From Calothrix anomala FACHB-343 (GTDB lineage Bacteria; Cyanobacteriota; Cyanobacteriia; Cyanobacteriales; Nostocaceae): a stretch of 64,000 bases of DNA. The DNA lies in NCBI RefSeq assembly GCF_014696435.1, contig NZ_JACJQG010000032.1, positions 28,470-92,469 on the forward strand, in the 5' to 3' direction. The notes beneath the pieces are model-generated. The model did not search any database. It saw only the letters and a list, made by a program, of their open reading frames with translations, and was not told the DNA's origin. A program made the translations under genes and the position numbers. Of the stretch, positions 1 through 9,278 are shown in pieces (within the stretch, counting starts at the first letter, position 1; every line of letters starts with the position of its first letter).

Positions 1-853
1 GCTGAAGATAATCTTTGGTAAAACCACGAGCGTAATCTTGTTCGGGATGATGTAGTAGCGCATAGGTACCCCACCATAAACTTAGAGAGTAGAGTAAGCA
101 ACCCTGTCTCTCCAGGGTTTGGGGAGATAGGGAACATTGATTAAACAGTTCTAAACTGCGATCGTAATGTTGGCGAGACTGCTCCATTGAACTGGAGGTA
201 GCTCGACCAAGCATAAATTCTAAACTGGCTTCTAGTTCAAAATTAAGGCTTAAACGCCGATTTTGTAATTCATGCCATGCTGACTCTAATTCTATTCGAC
301 GTGGGGAACCAACTTGCAGATTTAAGGCGTTACTGTCAAGATATCTCCCTGCACCAGCGTTCAATACTTTGGTAAAAACATCATCAGCTGTTTCTTCGAT
401 AAACTCTATTAAATTATGAGATGCGATCGCAAATTCAACTGTTGTCGCCCAACTTTGTAAATCTGGCGCTAACCGGATCAGCTTTTGCAGTACTTCATCT
501 GTGATCCACAACACCAAGGGAAAATGAAAGTTCTTTCTAAACTCTTCTCGTACTTGGTTAGCGGTAGTCAAAACTTGCTCTAAGTTGTTAACCGCCTCTA
601 AACCAGATACCATCAAAGCTTGGGGATGCTCCTCACCGAGGGAATCTTGGATAGCCTGGAAAAGTTTATTCACAGATTTATCCAATGTTATTTCCCGAAT
701 CGCCAATTCATTGGATGCTTGCAGGCGTTGTACTAAGCTTTTCCGCAGGCTAGCAGCATTACAAAGGGCTAAAATTAGAGAGAATTCTCCTTGAGAAGTA
801 GATATTGCCCAATTCAATTCCTGTAAGGAACTTTCGTTATTCTCCAAACTCAT
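1..853 (-). CDS. Helical (TPR-like) partner of P-loop ATPase, partial
   Basis: The reading frame starts at an ATG at 853-851 and runs without a stop to the left edge, so the C-terminus is missing. The start shares one base with the TGA of the upstream ATPase gene (TGATG arrangement), which indicates translational coupling. The visible ~284 residues are mostly helical. They include a stretch resembling the 'PLVLW..D..L..L.R.APDL.SWA' block seen in cyanobacterial proteins paired with P-loop ATPases, followed by a region that looks like the start of tetratricopeptide-type repeats. No catalytic motif is visible. It probably acts together with the ATPase next door. The function is unknown, and the TPR assignment is inference from composition. 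Confidence 0.75.
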   Translation of the reverse strand, partial: MSLENNESSLQELNWAISTSQGEFSLILALCNAASLRKSLVQRLQASNELAIREITLDKSVNKLFQAIQDSLGEEHPQALMVSGLEAVNNLEQVLTTANQVREEFRKNFHFPLVLWITDEVLQKLIRLAPDLQSWATTVEFAIASHNLIEFIEETADDVFTKVLNAGAGRYLDSNALNLQVGSPRRIELESAWHELQNRRLSLNFELEASLEFMLGRATSSSMEQSRQHYDRSLELFNQCSLSPQTLERQGCLLYSLSLWWGTYALLHHPEQDYARGFTKDYLQ

Positions 854-2160
854 CACTTTAACCCTGGTGCTTCTGCCAAAATTGGATTTAAATCAAACCA
901 AAAACCATCGCGATCGCAATACTCATACACAAACCTACTGTGTACTAAACTGCGATAGCCTTCATCTCCATTTACCTGTTTATTTTTCGCTACTCGACGC
1001 AGCAATTCCCATTCATCATCTGAAATGGCCAAAATCATTTGATTGCAGCGATATCTAACTATACTTTCTAATATTTCTTGCTGTAATGGCAATCTTCTTT
1101 GCTTTTTAATCCAATCATAGAGAAATCGTAATAATTCACGAACATGACCGCCACTAACAAGGCAAAGCCGCTCAAAAGTCTCTGGCTTGTCAAAAATCTC
1201 GAGAATTAAGTCTAGGCGTTGTTCTCGTGCTACATCAGGGAAAGCTCTTGCTAACACCATTTGTTTAAGTAGGTACATTCCCTCTTCACAAATACTGCCA
1301 TCACGTTGCTGTACTGGTACCATTGGTAGTACTTTGGGGTCTACCATAAATCGTTGAGTTAACCTTTCAATATCATTAGAAAACCTCAACGATAACGGAA
1401 TTGTGTACACCACATGGCACTTTAGCTGACGTAACTGTTCAGCTCTATCTACAAATAAATATTCTGGTTGTGGTCTTCCCCAAGGTTTGAGAGCAGTATC
1501 TAATCGATCGAGATTATCAACGATTACTACTAATCCCCGTTTGCCATTTTGCTTCAGCTTATTAGCAGCAGTTTCTAGCAGTTCTTCATTAATGACATCT
1601 AAAATACCTTTTGTGCGTGGTGCTAAATATTCTCTTAACTTGCTACGAAGCTCAGGACTATTTTTAGCTTTAGCTGTAATTTTACCAATCCCGACATTAA
1701 ACTCCGCAGACCATTCAAGTTCAACTTGCACCAGCTTGGCTGCACCTTCAAGTAACTTTCTTAGCCCTTTAGGTTCAGGAATTTTCAGTTGTTTTTCTAG
1801 ACTATCGAGACTTTCACTGACTCGGCGGGCGATCGCGAGTAAAATATCTCCAATATCAACATCGCCCATTTCTAAGTCTTGGCTGGACTCAAAATAAACT
1901 ACATGAAAGCCAGCTTCTTCTAATTCAGCTTTGAGTCTGAGTAATTCCGTAGACTTACCGCAGCCAATATGACCTGTAAATAATTCACAGGTAGGCTCAT
2001 CAGGTGAAAAAAACGTGATGTTTTCTTTTAACTCCTCAATAATTCTGCCACCGCGCACCGAGGAGAAATCAATATAGTACTTGCGATCCTCAGCATTCTC
2101 CACAGCCAAGGTTTTGCTGGGGTTACACGCCTGATAAAACTTTTGCAAATCCAGTGCCAT
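853..2160 (-). CDS. P-loop ATPase (AAA/STAND-like)
   Basis: A 435-residue protein if the ATG at 2160 is used; a GTG five codons upstream is possible but less likely. A Walker A motif GHIGCGKS lies near residue 62 and a Walker B-type strand LVVIVDNLDR near residue 213, so it is an ATP-binding and probably ATP-hydrolysing protein. No membrane segment or DNA-binding motif is evident. The C-terminal ~150 residues look like a helical and winged-helix-type region, as in many STAND/AAA ATPases. It overlaps the next gene by one base, so the two form a two-gene unit. Such pairs occur in filamentous cyanobacteria and may be signalling or conflict systems, but nothing in the sequence fixes the role. Confidence 0.85.
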   Translation of the reverse strand: MALDLQKFYQACNPSKTLAVENAEDRKYYIDFSSVRGGRIIEELKENITFFSPDEPTCELFTGHIGCGKSTELLRLKAELEEAGFHVVYFESSQDLEMGDVDIGDILLAIARRVSESLDSLEKQLKIPEPKGLRKLLEGAAKLVQVELEWSAEFNVGIGKITAKAKNSPELRSKLREYLAPRTKGILDVINEELLETAANKLKQNGKRGLVVIVDNLDRLDTALKPWGRPQPEYLFVDRAEQLRQLKCHVVYTIPLSLRFSNDIERLTQRFMVDPKVLPMVPVQQRDGSICEEGMYLLKQMVLARAFPDVAREQRLDLILEIFDKPETFERLCLVSGGHVRELLRFLYDWIKKQRRLPLQQEILESIVRYRCNQMILAISDDEWELLRRVAKNKQVNGDEGYRSLVHSRFVYEYCDRDGFWFDLNPILAEAPGLK

Positions 2161-2378
2161 CAAATACCTCGTCACAAGGCTTTTCCCTTAGTTTATACAT
2201 AAGCCTTGTGACATATTCCGAAATGTATATTAAGTAATTCTAATGGCAGTTAATAGGATACATAAGTAACATCCAAATTCAGAATTGCGATGGGCAAATG
2301 GCTAAACTCACACAGCCTTAAAACTCTAGTTTTCTCCAAAGCAAGTTTTATGATTGCAGACTGATGCAATCAAATGCG

Positions 2379-3971
2379 TCAAGCCATATTCAGTACTTTC
2401 CGTAATAGGGCTTGGTCTTCTAGCTTAACTTTTAACCGCCCATTTTCAATGTCGCGAATCCAGCTTTGGCTTTTACCTGTCAACTTAGCTAATTCTCGCT
2501 GCGACAGATTGAGGTTTTTTCGCGCTTGTAAAATTTGTTCTCCGAGTAAATCGCCTGTGGTTTTGGGCTGTCTTCTGGCTTTATTTAGTGTCCGTCTTGG
2601 CTTTTTATCTGAGTCTGAGTTGTGTTGCTCCCATTCAATTGGTAAGTTAAAAGATAAAATTCGCGCATTCATCAACAAATTCCACTTACCACGGGGGCCT
2701 GTATCTGTTAATCGGGTATCGCCACCACCATCATTTGTCCAAAATTCTAACGCGGCTTCTGGATCTTCGGGAATATCAGCTAATTTTGCCCATAGGGGTT
2801 GAATGTTTGGCGGATAGGTAACCGGATCGAATATCGGTTTTATTCCATAATGATTAAGTATTTCTAAATCGCTTTCAAATGTCCGCAACAAACGTTTGCG
2901 TTCTTCTCTTTGTCTGGCGGCTAAAGTGACTTTTGCTTCCCCATAAGCAACACGTAATAAGGTGGGAACAGTAATGCGTTGTTCTCTACCCATTTTGGTT
3001 TTAAACAGCAACCACAGCATGAGTCTAGCTGTACCTTCGTGTTGCTGCCAAATACTCATTACAGTAGTTAATAGTGTTTTAGGCAGAATACCATATTGAT
3101 AAAATGCGGTGCGTTCCTTACAGGCTTGTTTATTTAAGAAATGCTGCGCCCATAGTCCAGCTTTAATTTTAAAAGTTAAGCCAATTAAGTATTTACAGCC
3201 AATATCATCTTCTTGAAAGTGGTGTTCGATGTCAACTAGACGCCACAAGCGAGTACCAGCAATTGAGAATCCATTTATTCTACCTTGTGGCGGCCAGTCA
3301 ATAGAAACAATCAAGGAACAAGCTTGCAGAACGATGTTTTTCATTAATGCGAGTTTGACGTTTTTAGTCAAATCTTTGCGTTTTTCTAATCCTAAGTATT
3401 TCTCTAGCTGACGTTCATCAATGGCGAATTCTTGCTCCCAAGGTTGCTCTAAAGCGGTAGCATGAGCCGCAAAAATTAAATGAACGCAAGCTGCTCTAAT
3501 ATCTAAAGCTTCAATAGCCTCAATATCTGTAGTGCGATTATTAGTATTACATGGGTCTTGGATATAAAATGCGATCGCGCCTTTACCTTGATTCACTTGG
3601 CGACTATAAGATAAATGGCCAGCTTCATCAATTTCCCAATTTAAAGAAGTGCGTTGTGCTAGAACATTACAAGCTTCCCAAATCACAATCGCTGACGCAA
3701 AAGCATTGTTTTTACCATTAGAAAATAAATCTGGGCTGGTAGCATCTCGCGGTTCTACTTTACATCTACCCTTTTTCGCTTGCCAAGGAATTGGTGATTT
3801 TGTGGGACATGCAACTACACATTGCGGTTCAGAATAATAACCTTCACAATTATTACAAAGACAAGGATCGATCCAATATTCGTTGTTTTCGATTTTAATT
3901 GCACCCGTCGGACATTGGGGACGGCAATTATCACATCCAACGCAACTGTTGTTAGGAATTGTATATGGCAT
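2379..3971 (-). CDS. cnfR: CnfR/PatB, ferredoxin-HTH activator of nif genes
   Basis: A 530-residue protein, close to the usual ~530 for CnfR/PatB. The N-terminus is a two-cluster bacterial ferredoxin domain: cysteines at 10, 13, 16 and 20 (CX2CX2CX3CP) and a second set at roughly 37-54 (CLCNNC...CVVACP). The middle is a long region of unassigned function, and residues ~475-528 form an XRE-type helix-turn-helix (LSQRELAKLTGKSQSWIRDIENG). In other cyanobacteria this protein activates nif genes under low oxygen, with the FeS domain presumably sensing O2. In Anabaena it is needed for late heterocyst functions. It is divergent from fdxB across a ~1-kb spacer and next to a Cox2-type oxidase operon, which fits. 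Start ATG at 3971. Confidence 0.9.
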   Translation of the reverse strand: MPYTIPNNSCVGCDNCRPQCPTGAIKIENNEYWIDPCLCNNCEGYYSEPQCVVACPTKSPIPWQAKKGRCKVEPRDATSPDLFSNGKNNAFASAIVIWEACNVLAQRTSLNWEIDEAGHLSYSRQVNQGKGAIAFYIQDPCNTNNRTTDIEAIEALDIRAACVHLIFAAHATALEQPWEQEFAIDERQLEKYLGLEKRKDLTKNVKLALMKNIVLQACSLIVSIDWPPQGRINGFSIAGTRLWRLVDIEHHFQEDDIGCKYLIGLTFKIKAGLWAQHFLNKQACKERTAFYQYGILPKTLLTTVMSIWQQHEGTARLMLWLLFKTKMGREQRITVPTLLRVAYGEAKVTLAARQREERKRLLRTFESDLEILNHYGIKPIFDPVTYPPNIQPLWAKLADIPEDPEAALEFWTNDGGGDTRLTDTGPRGKWNLLMNARILSFNLPIEWEQHNSDSDKKPRRTLNKARRQPKTTGDLLGEQILQARKNLNLSQRELAKLTGKSQSWIRDIENGRLKVKLEDQALLRKVLNMA

Positions 3972-4989
3972 AATGCACTTCTAACTATACTCGTTGAGAT
4001 GTTTGGCTTAAGTCTCCCCTGGATGTTTACTTTGTATTTATTACATCCACGACTCACTACCAGTTGATTTTGCTAACAAGAAAGATTATTCTTGCTAGGT
4101 AATCTGTCCATATTCATTCTCAGATATTGCATCCACTGGTAAACTACTTCAGGCTGATCGCCAGAGCCTTATCATTTACTTCTTTATTAACTATAGATTT
4201 CATAATCATATTGAGAAGTTTGTTCACAATGAGCCTGGGGAGCTTTCTTAAGGATTTTATTCGCAAAGATTCAAAGAGTATTTTGTTAAGACCTTAAAAC
4301 CTTACCCTAAGTGTTTTTGGCGAACACTAACGCTTATATTTAATAGTATTCAACTTGTTTATTAATACTTTTAATATTTTACATTAATTCATATTCTGCC
4401 ATAAGTATTACAGTTTTGCAATTAAGCGAAGTTAGCGTTAAAATTTGCTGTATTGTGCAGAAATAACATTTGCTTTTTTGTTGTTTGTATCAACAATCAA
4501 CTATAAATTATCCCGGCAATAATTTGCATCCTAACTATTAGCTTAACAAAAGCGATCGCTATTAAGAAAACTTCATCTGTATATCTCAATACCTTGCCAA
4601 AGGCTATATATAGCAAGCAAAAAAATCTGATTTTGACAAGGGCATCAATTGTATCAAACTAGATTTTTATACTCATCGCTATTCATATAATTGATGTTTA
4701 ATGATAGAAGTTGCTGTTGATATTTTTAAAATTAACAATGCCCTATCATCGCAGAAAAAGCGGCAAGAGATGTTAAGCAAGCATGACTTAGATCGATATT
4801 ATTTTTGATTATTGCTAAAAGCTTTCAATTAACATAGTCAATACAGAAATCAATTACCATTTTGCAAAAGTCAGAAAATTTTGATGATAGCGAAATCCGG
4901 CTTTGATGACACAACCAAACTATTAAGATTAGGTTAGGATAATGATTAAGGCACCAACATATTTTTAGGCAAATTGCCGAGGATTTATC
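3972..4989. other. Long AT-rich divergent spacer between cnfR and fdxB
   Basis: About 1 kb without a convincing gene; the short frames near 3815-4067 overlap cnfR and are shadows. It must hold the promoters of both cnfR (leftward) and fdxB (rightward). The base composition is markedly AT-rich compared with the flanking genes. A TAGGATAAT-like -10 candidate lies about 50 bases before the fdxB ATG, but I could not pair it with a -35 or with a known operator with confidence. I see no long hairpin and no repeat array here. Confidence 0.6.
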
Positions 4990-5283
4990 ATGGCACAACT
5001 AACAGGATTAACCTTTGGAGGTAAAACTTGGACTCCAAAATTTGCTCAAGCAATTGATAAAGATAAATGTATCGGCTGTGGCAGATGCATGAAAGTATGC
5101 GGGTACAATGTCTTAGATCTAAAAGCTCTCAACGAAGAAGGCGAATTTGTTGAGGATGAAGATGATGAAGAAATTGAACGCAAAGTAATGGTTGTAGCTA
5201 CACCAGAAAACTGCATTGGTTGTGAAGCTTGTTCGAGAATTTGTCCGAAGAATTGCTACTCACACGCTCCATTAAACAACTAA
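4990..5283 (+). CDS. fdxB: Nif-specific ferredoxin III (FdxB)
   Basis: A 97-residue ferredoxin with two 4Fe-4S binding sets: C27, C30, C33, C37 and C75, C78, C81, C85. The first set ends in CG instead of the usual CP, and the sets are separated by a ~37-residue acidic insert (EDEDDEEIE). Both features are characteristic of the FdxB/ferredoxin III family found with nif genes. It probably carries low-potential electrons for nitrogenase function or cofactor assembly; the precise partner is not known from sequence. A GAGGA ribosome-binding site lies about 8 bases before the ATG. It is divergent from cnfR, a likely regulator. Confidence 0.92.
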   Translation: MAQLTGLTFGGKTWTPKFAQAIDKDKCIGCGRCMKVCGYNVLDLKALNEEGEFVEDEDDEEIERKVMVVATPENCIGCEACSRICPKNCYSHAPLNN

Positions 5284-5960
5284 AATGGTTTGCAATTAGT
5301 CATTATTTTCACTAGTTCAAGGAGGTACTATTACCAATTCAAAATTCAAAATTCAAAATTCAAAATTAAGAAATTCAGACTGTATGTGAGTTTCTAGCTT
5401 TGAATGTGTTTCTGAGTTTTAGAGAATTGGTATAAAAGGCAAGGTAATTTGAGGGGATTATAAAAAGGCAGATGGCAGTGGTTCGGCTACGCTCACCAAA
5501 CAGGCAGAAGGAAAGAAAGTGTGGAAAGTAAGCTTTGTAACCTTGTGCAACTGTGTAGTTATTTATGCTGGCTATGTTGCTTTAGTGTTTACTCGATGTT
5601 GGTAAAAAGTTCGTAGTAAACAAATGCGTAAATCTTAAAGTGTTATCTATTAACAAATCCATACTTGCTCGTCAAATAGCTAAATTCATATTAAAGCTAA
5701 AAGTACTCTCCTGAACTAGGTTTTCGTCAAAGTGGCAGGATACTTTGTCATCAAAATAAAGATATTAAATAAAATATTTTGGGGGGAAAGATATGAAAAG
5801 ATCTGGAAAATTCCTCCCAATTTTTATAAGTGTAAGTTAGAAAAAGAGAAAGAAAACAAAACGCTGCCCTGTAGATGAAGGGAAGAGGGATGAGGAAGGT
5901 AGGGGGGCAGGGGGACAAGGGGGACAAGGAGGACAAGGAGGACAAGGAGGACAATTGTAG

Positions 5961-5980
5961 AGACGCGATTCATCGCGTCT
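5961..5980. repeat. AGACGCGAT-type palindrome, copy 1
   Basis: A near-perfect 20-base palindrome (AGACGCGAT, two-base loop, ATCGCGTCT). Further copies occur at 44532-44551, 48958-48977 and 58662-58681. Three of the four directly abut or lie next to CCCAATG arrays. Confidence 0.85.
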
Positions 5981-5998
5981 TTGCCCGAAGCCCGAAGC

Positions 5999-6041
5999 CC
6001 GATGCCCAATGCCCAATGCCCAATGCCCAATACCCAATTCC
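5999..6041. repeat. CCCAATG heptamer tandem repeat (STRR type)
   Basis: Tandem copies of a seven-base unit close to CCCAATG/GCCCAAT. This is the class of short tandemly repeated repetitive sequences known from heterocystous cyanobacteria. It lies just before coxB, immediately after the AGACGCGAT palindrome. Confidence 0.85.
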
Positions 6042-6074
6042 CTTTGACGGCGTTTTACAGAGCAGGTGGTATGT

Positions 6075-7052
6075 ATGGAACAAATTCCCGTTTCACTATG
6101 GACTTTGGTTGCTGGGATATTAGTTTCCGCAATCAGCATTTGGATTGGTCAGCATCACAGTCTGTTACCTGTACAGGCGTCGTTACAAGCGCCGATGGTA
6201 GACGGGTTTTTTAATGTGATGTTTACGATCGCGATCGCTCTTTTCTTGGTAGTGGAAGGAACGATTGTGATTTTCTTGTTTAAGTACCGTCGCCGTCGGG
6301 GAGATAATACCGATGGTGTTCCCGTTGAAGGTAATGTTCCTCTAGAAATTTTCTGGACTGCTATCCCCACATTGATTGTCGTATGTTTGGGCATCTACAG
6401 CGTAGATGTTTTCAACCGCATGGGCGGCTTAGAACCAGCCGGTCATCCTCATGGCGGAACTCATGCGGCGCACATGAGCGGTAGTGCTATAGCGGCTACT
6501 TTGGATGAACCAGGAACAGTTCAAGCTGCGCCAAAAATTGGCATCGGCGCAACATCTAAAACCCAAGACAAAGCACCGGATTTAGTTGTTGATGTCCAAG
6601 GGATGCAGTACGCTTGGATTTTTAACTATCCCGATAGTGGCATTACTGCTGGGGAATTACACGTTCCTGTTGGTGCTGATGTGCAACTCAATTTGTCAGC
6701 ACAGGATGTAATTCACTCGTTCTGGGTACCAAATTTCCGCATCAAGCAAGACGCTATTCCTGGTATCGCTACTCAATTGCGGTTTGTCGCCACAAAGCCT
6801 GGTACATATCCTGTAGTTTGCGCTGAACTGTGCGGTGGTTATCACGGTTCGATGCGATCTGAGGTAATTGTGCATACTCCAGAAGAGTATCAAAGCTGGT
6901 TAGCAGAAAACCAAATTGCCCAAAAGCAAGATTTGCATCAAGCGATCGCAATTAACCCAGCTGACTTATCAACATCCGAGTTTCTTGCACCCCATGTAAA
7001 AGATTTGGGCGTGAATGCAGCAACTCTAGAGTCAATGGTCAAGAGTCATTAG
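6075..7052 (+). CDS. coxB: Cytochrome c oxidase subunit II (heterocyst-type Cox2)
   Basis: About 325 residues from the ATG at 6075; a GTG at 6066 gives a three-residue extension and is less likely. There are two N-terminal membrane helices (~10-30 and ~45-70), then a periplasmic cupredoxin domain. The CuA ligands are visible: a histidine in VIHSFW near 213 and CAELCGGYHGSM near 249. An unusual His/Gly/Ala-rich loop (HPHGGTHAAHMSG) sits between the membrane part and the cupredoxin core. It accepts electrons from cytochrome c or plastocyanin for O2 reduction. First gene of the coxBAC operon. In Anabaena the equivalent oxidase next to patB and fdxB is heterocyst-specific and lowers O2 around nitrogenase. 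Confidence 0.95.
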   Translation: MEQIPVSLWTLVAGILVSAISIWIGQHHSLLPVQASLQAPMVDGFFNVMFTIAIALFLVVEGTIVIFLFKYRRRRGDNTDGVPVEGNVPLEIFWTAIPTLIVVCLGIYSVDVFNRMGGLEPAGHPHGGTHAAHMSGSAIAATLDEPGTVQAAPKIGIGATSKTQDKAPDLVVDVQGMQYAWIFNYPDSGITAGELHVPVGADVQLNLSAQDVIHSFWVPNFRIKQDAIPGIATQLRFVATKPGTYPVVCAELCGGYHGSMRSEVIVHTPEEYQSWLAENQIAQKQDLHQAIAINPADLSTSEFLAPHVKDLGVNAATLESMVKSH

Positions 7053-7110
7053 TCATTAGTCATTGGTCATTAGTCATTGGTCATTAGTCATTGGTCATTA
7101 GTCATTGGTT
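7023..7110. repeat. AGTCATTGGTCATT tandem repeat after coxB
   Basis: A run of seven-base units alternating AGTCATT and GGTCATT begins at the coxB stop region and fills the first part of the coxB-coxA gap. It is followed by GACAAAGGACAAACCACAA-type repeats up to about 7215 and a short palindrome (GCGCCGGCGTCCGGC) near 7225-7240. Confidence 0.8.
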
Positions 7111-7275
7111 ATTGGAATCAAGGACATAGGACAAATGACAAAGGACAAACCACAAATGACAAAGGACAATGACAAACCACAAATGACAAACCACAAATGA
7201 CAAATGACAAAGCGCAAAGTCTGAGCGCCGGCGTCCGGCGATCAGAACTTTGTAAGAAGGACAAAGGACAAATAC

Positions 7276-8955
7276 ATGACAAAAGTAGAATTTCCGCGAA
7301 ATACGCCACCAGATAAAAATAAAGGACAAAATCCGGTGGTTGGTCACGCTGCACATCCCACAGCTTGGAGATGGCAGGATTATTTTACCTTTAATGTGGA
7401 TCACAAGGTCATTGGGATTCAATACCTGGTGACAGCGTTTGTGTTCTATATTATTGGCGGTTTGATGGCAATGGCGATTCGGGTTGAATTGTCAACACCG
7501 GAAGCTGATTTCATCGACCCCAATCTTTACAACGCTTTCATGACAAACCACGGGACAATTATGATTTTCCTGTGGATTGTTCCCAGTGCCATTGGGGGAT
7601 TTGGGAACTTCTTAGTACCGCTCATGGTTGGTGCTAGGGATATGGCTTTCCCCAAATTGAATGCGATCGCCTTTTGGTTAAACCCACCAGCAGGTTTGTT
7701 ATTACTTGCTAGTTTTATCTTTGGCGGTTCTCAATCTGGTTGGACAGCTTACCCACCTTTAAGTTTAGTCACAGCACCCATCGCTCAAAGTATGTGGGTT
7801 TTGGCGATCGTGTTGGTAGGGACTTCCTCAATTTTGGGTTCCCTGAACTTTGTCATCACCATTTTGATGATGAAAGTTCCCAGCATGAAATGGGATCAAT
7901 TACCTTTGTTTTGCTGGGCAATTTTAGCAACTTCCGTACTAGCACTTGTCTCTACACCCGTGTTAGCAGCCGGTTTGGTGCTGTTATTGTTTGACCTTAA
8001 CTTTGGTACTTCCTTCTTTAAACCAGATGCAGGCGGTAATGTTGTCCTTTATCAACATTTGTTCTGGTTCTATTCTCACCCGGCAGTATATTTAATGATT
8101 CTGCCCATCTTCGGCATTATGTCCGAAGTAATTCCCGTTCACGCACGTAAACCAATTTTTGGCTATAAAGCGATCGCTTATTCCAGCTTGGCTATTTGCG
8201 TTGTCGGGTTATTTGTTTGGGTTCACCACATGTTTACCAGTGGTACACCCGGCTGGATGCGGATGTTCTTCACCATCTCCACCTTACTTGTTGCCGTGCC
8301 CACAGGCGTGAAGATTTTCGGCTGGGTAGCTACATTATGGGGTGGTAAGATTCGCTTTACCAGTGCCATGCTATTTGCGATCGGCTTGTTATCCATGTTT
8401 GTCATGGGCGGCTTAAGCGGCGTGACAATGGGTACTGCTCCCTTTGACGTACATGTCCACGATACATATTATGTAGTGGCACATTTCCACTATGTACTAT
8501 TTGGCGGTTCTGTATTTGGGATTTACGCCGGTATTTACCACTGGTTCCCCAAAATGACTGGTCGGATGTTAAATGAAACTTGGGGAAGAATTCACTTTGC
8601 CCTGACTTTCATCGGTACAAACCTTACCTTCTTACCCATGCACGAACTAGGTTTGCAAGGTATGCCACGTCGCGTGGCAATGTACGATCCCCAGTTTATT
8701 AATCTTAACCAGATTTGTACCTTTGGTTCAATCATCCTGGGGCTTTCAGTTATTCCCTTTGCTTACAACGTGATTCAAAGCTGGCTCAAAGGGCCTTTAG
8801 CAGGTGATAATCCTTGGCAAGGCTTGACCTTAGAATGGACAACCGCTTCCCCACCAGCAATTGAAAACTGGGAAGAATTGCCCGTTGTTACTCACGGCCC
8901 TTACGACTACGGTCATGATCATGTGCCGGTAGGTACGCCAGAAGTTAGCGCGTAG
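7276..8955 (+). CDS. coxA: Cytochrome c oxidase subunit I (heterocyst-type Cox2)
   Basis: A 559-residue heme-copper oxidase core with about twelve membrane helices. The conserved metal ligands are present: the heme a histidine in NHGTIM near 92, the CuB histidine with its cross-link tyrosine in HPAVY near 267, the CuB HH pair near 317, and the HFH heme pair near 402 (DTYYVVAHFHYVL). The Tyr in HPAVY marks an A-type, proton-pumping enzyme of mitochondrial-like type. It reduces O2 to water in the thylakoid or cytoplasmic membrane. It follows coxB after a repeat-filled gap of ~220 bases and precedes coxC. An AAAGGA-like ribosome site lies ~8 bases upstream of the ATG. Confidence 0.97.
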   Translation: MTKVEFPRNTPPDKNKGQNPVVGHAAHPTAWRWQDYFTFNVDHKVIGIQYLVTAFVFYIIGGLMAMAIRVELSTPEADFIDPNLYNAFMTNHGTIMIFLWIVPSAIGGFGNFLVPLMVGARDMAFPKLNAIAFWLNPPAGLLLLASFIFGGSQSGWTAYPPLSLVTAPIAQSMWVLAIVLVGTSSILGSLNFVITILMMKVPSMKWDQLPLFCWAILATSVLALVSTPVLAAGLVLLLFDLNFGTSFFKPDAGGNVVLYQHLFWFYSHPAVYLMILPIFGIMSEVIPVHARKPIFGYKAIAYSSLAICVVGLFVWVHHMFTSGTPGWMRMFFTISTLLVAVPTGVKIFGWVATLWGGKIRFTSAMLFAIGLLSMFVMGGLSGVTMGTAPFDVHVHDTYYVVAHFHYVLFGGSVFGIYAGIYHWFPKMTGRMLNETWGRIHFALTFIGTNLTFLPMHELGLQGMPRRVAMYDPQFINLNQICTFGSIILGLSVIPFAYNVIQSWLKGPLAGDNPWQGLTLEWTTASPPAIENWEELPVVTHGPYDYGHDHVPVGTPEVSA

Positions 8956-9278
8956 AAATTAGGGGCTAGGGGTTAGAAAAAAGAGATTTCTATGAATGGC
9001 TAGCTTGAAAGAGTGGACTCCTACTGAGTAAAAATACTATTTCCTAGACTTTACCCTGAATCAATTTCAAATCTCTGGCTGCGTTGCTATCCCGCCTGGG
9101 AATCAATTCCCAGGCTAATAGCTAAAGTCTACTGAAGTAGACTAAGCAACATATTTCAGTCCACTTGAGTGGACTTAGACTATTAGCCCGGAACTTCAGT
9201 TCTGGGCGGGATGACACCACAGCACGATACTTCCTCCTAGCCCCTTCATCAGCAATTCATGACCACTAATTAAACAAT
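8956..9278. other. coxA-coxC spacer with multi-hairpin element
   Basis: About 320 bases without a gene. Positions 9091-9210 form a compact element bounded by CCCGCC and GGCGGG. It contains four consecutive small palindromes: CCTGGGAATCAATTCCCAGG, GTCTACTGAAGTAGAC, GTCCACTTGAGTGGAC and CCCGGAACTTCAGTTCTGGG. Because it lies inside the cox operon it could attenuate coxC or protect mRNA ends; that is inference. Confidence 0.75.

Larger units (their letters stand above)
5284..6074. other. Repeat-rich leader between fdxB and coxB
   Basis: About 790 bases with no supported gene. From left to right it holds a run of AATTCAAAATTCAAA repeats (~5335-5368), unique AT-rich sequence, a GGACAAGGA tandem array (~5907-5954), an AGACGCGAT palindrome (5961-5980) and a CCCAATG tandem array (~5999-6041) ending some 30 bases before coxB. 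The open frames crossing the arrays are low-complexity and are not genes. The coxB promoter should lie in this stretch; no sigma-factor box was assigned. Confidence 0.6.

Noticed and set aside
1487-1897. 136-codon plus-strand frame inside the ATPase gene
   Set aside because: Antisense shadow of a well-supported gene with Walker motifs; Ser/Leu-rich translation.
2374-2802. 142-codon plus-strand frame inside cnfR
   Set aside because: Antisense shadow; the minus strand encodes the HTH and family core.
5751-6139. Several open frames on both strands before coxB
   Set aside because: They translate tandem repeats (GGACAAGGA, CCCAATG) and have no protein-like composition.
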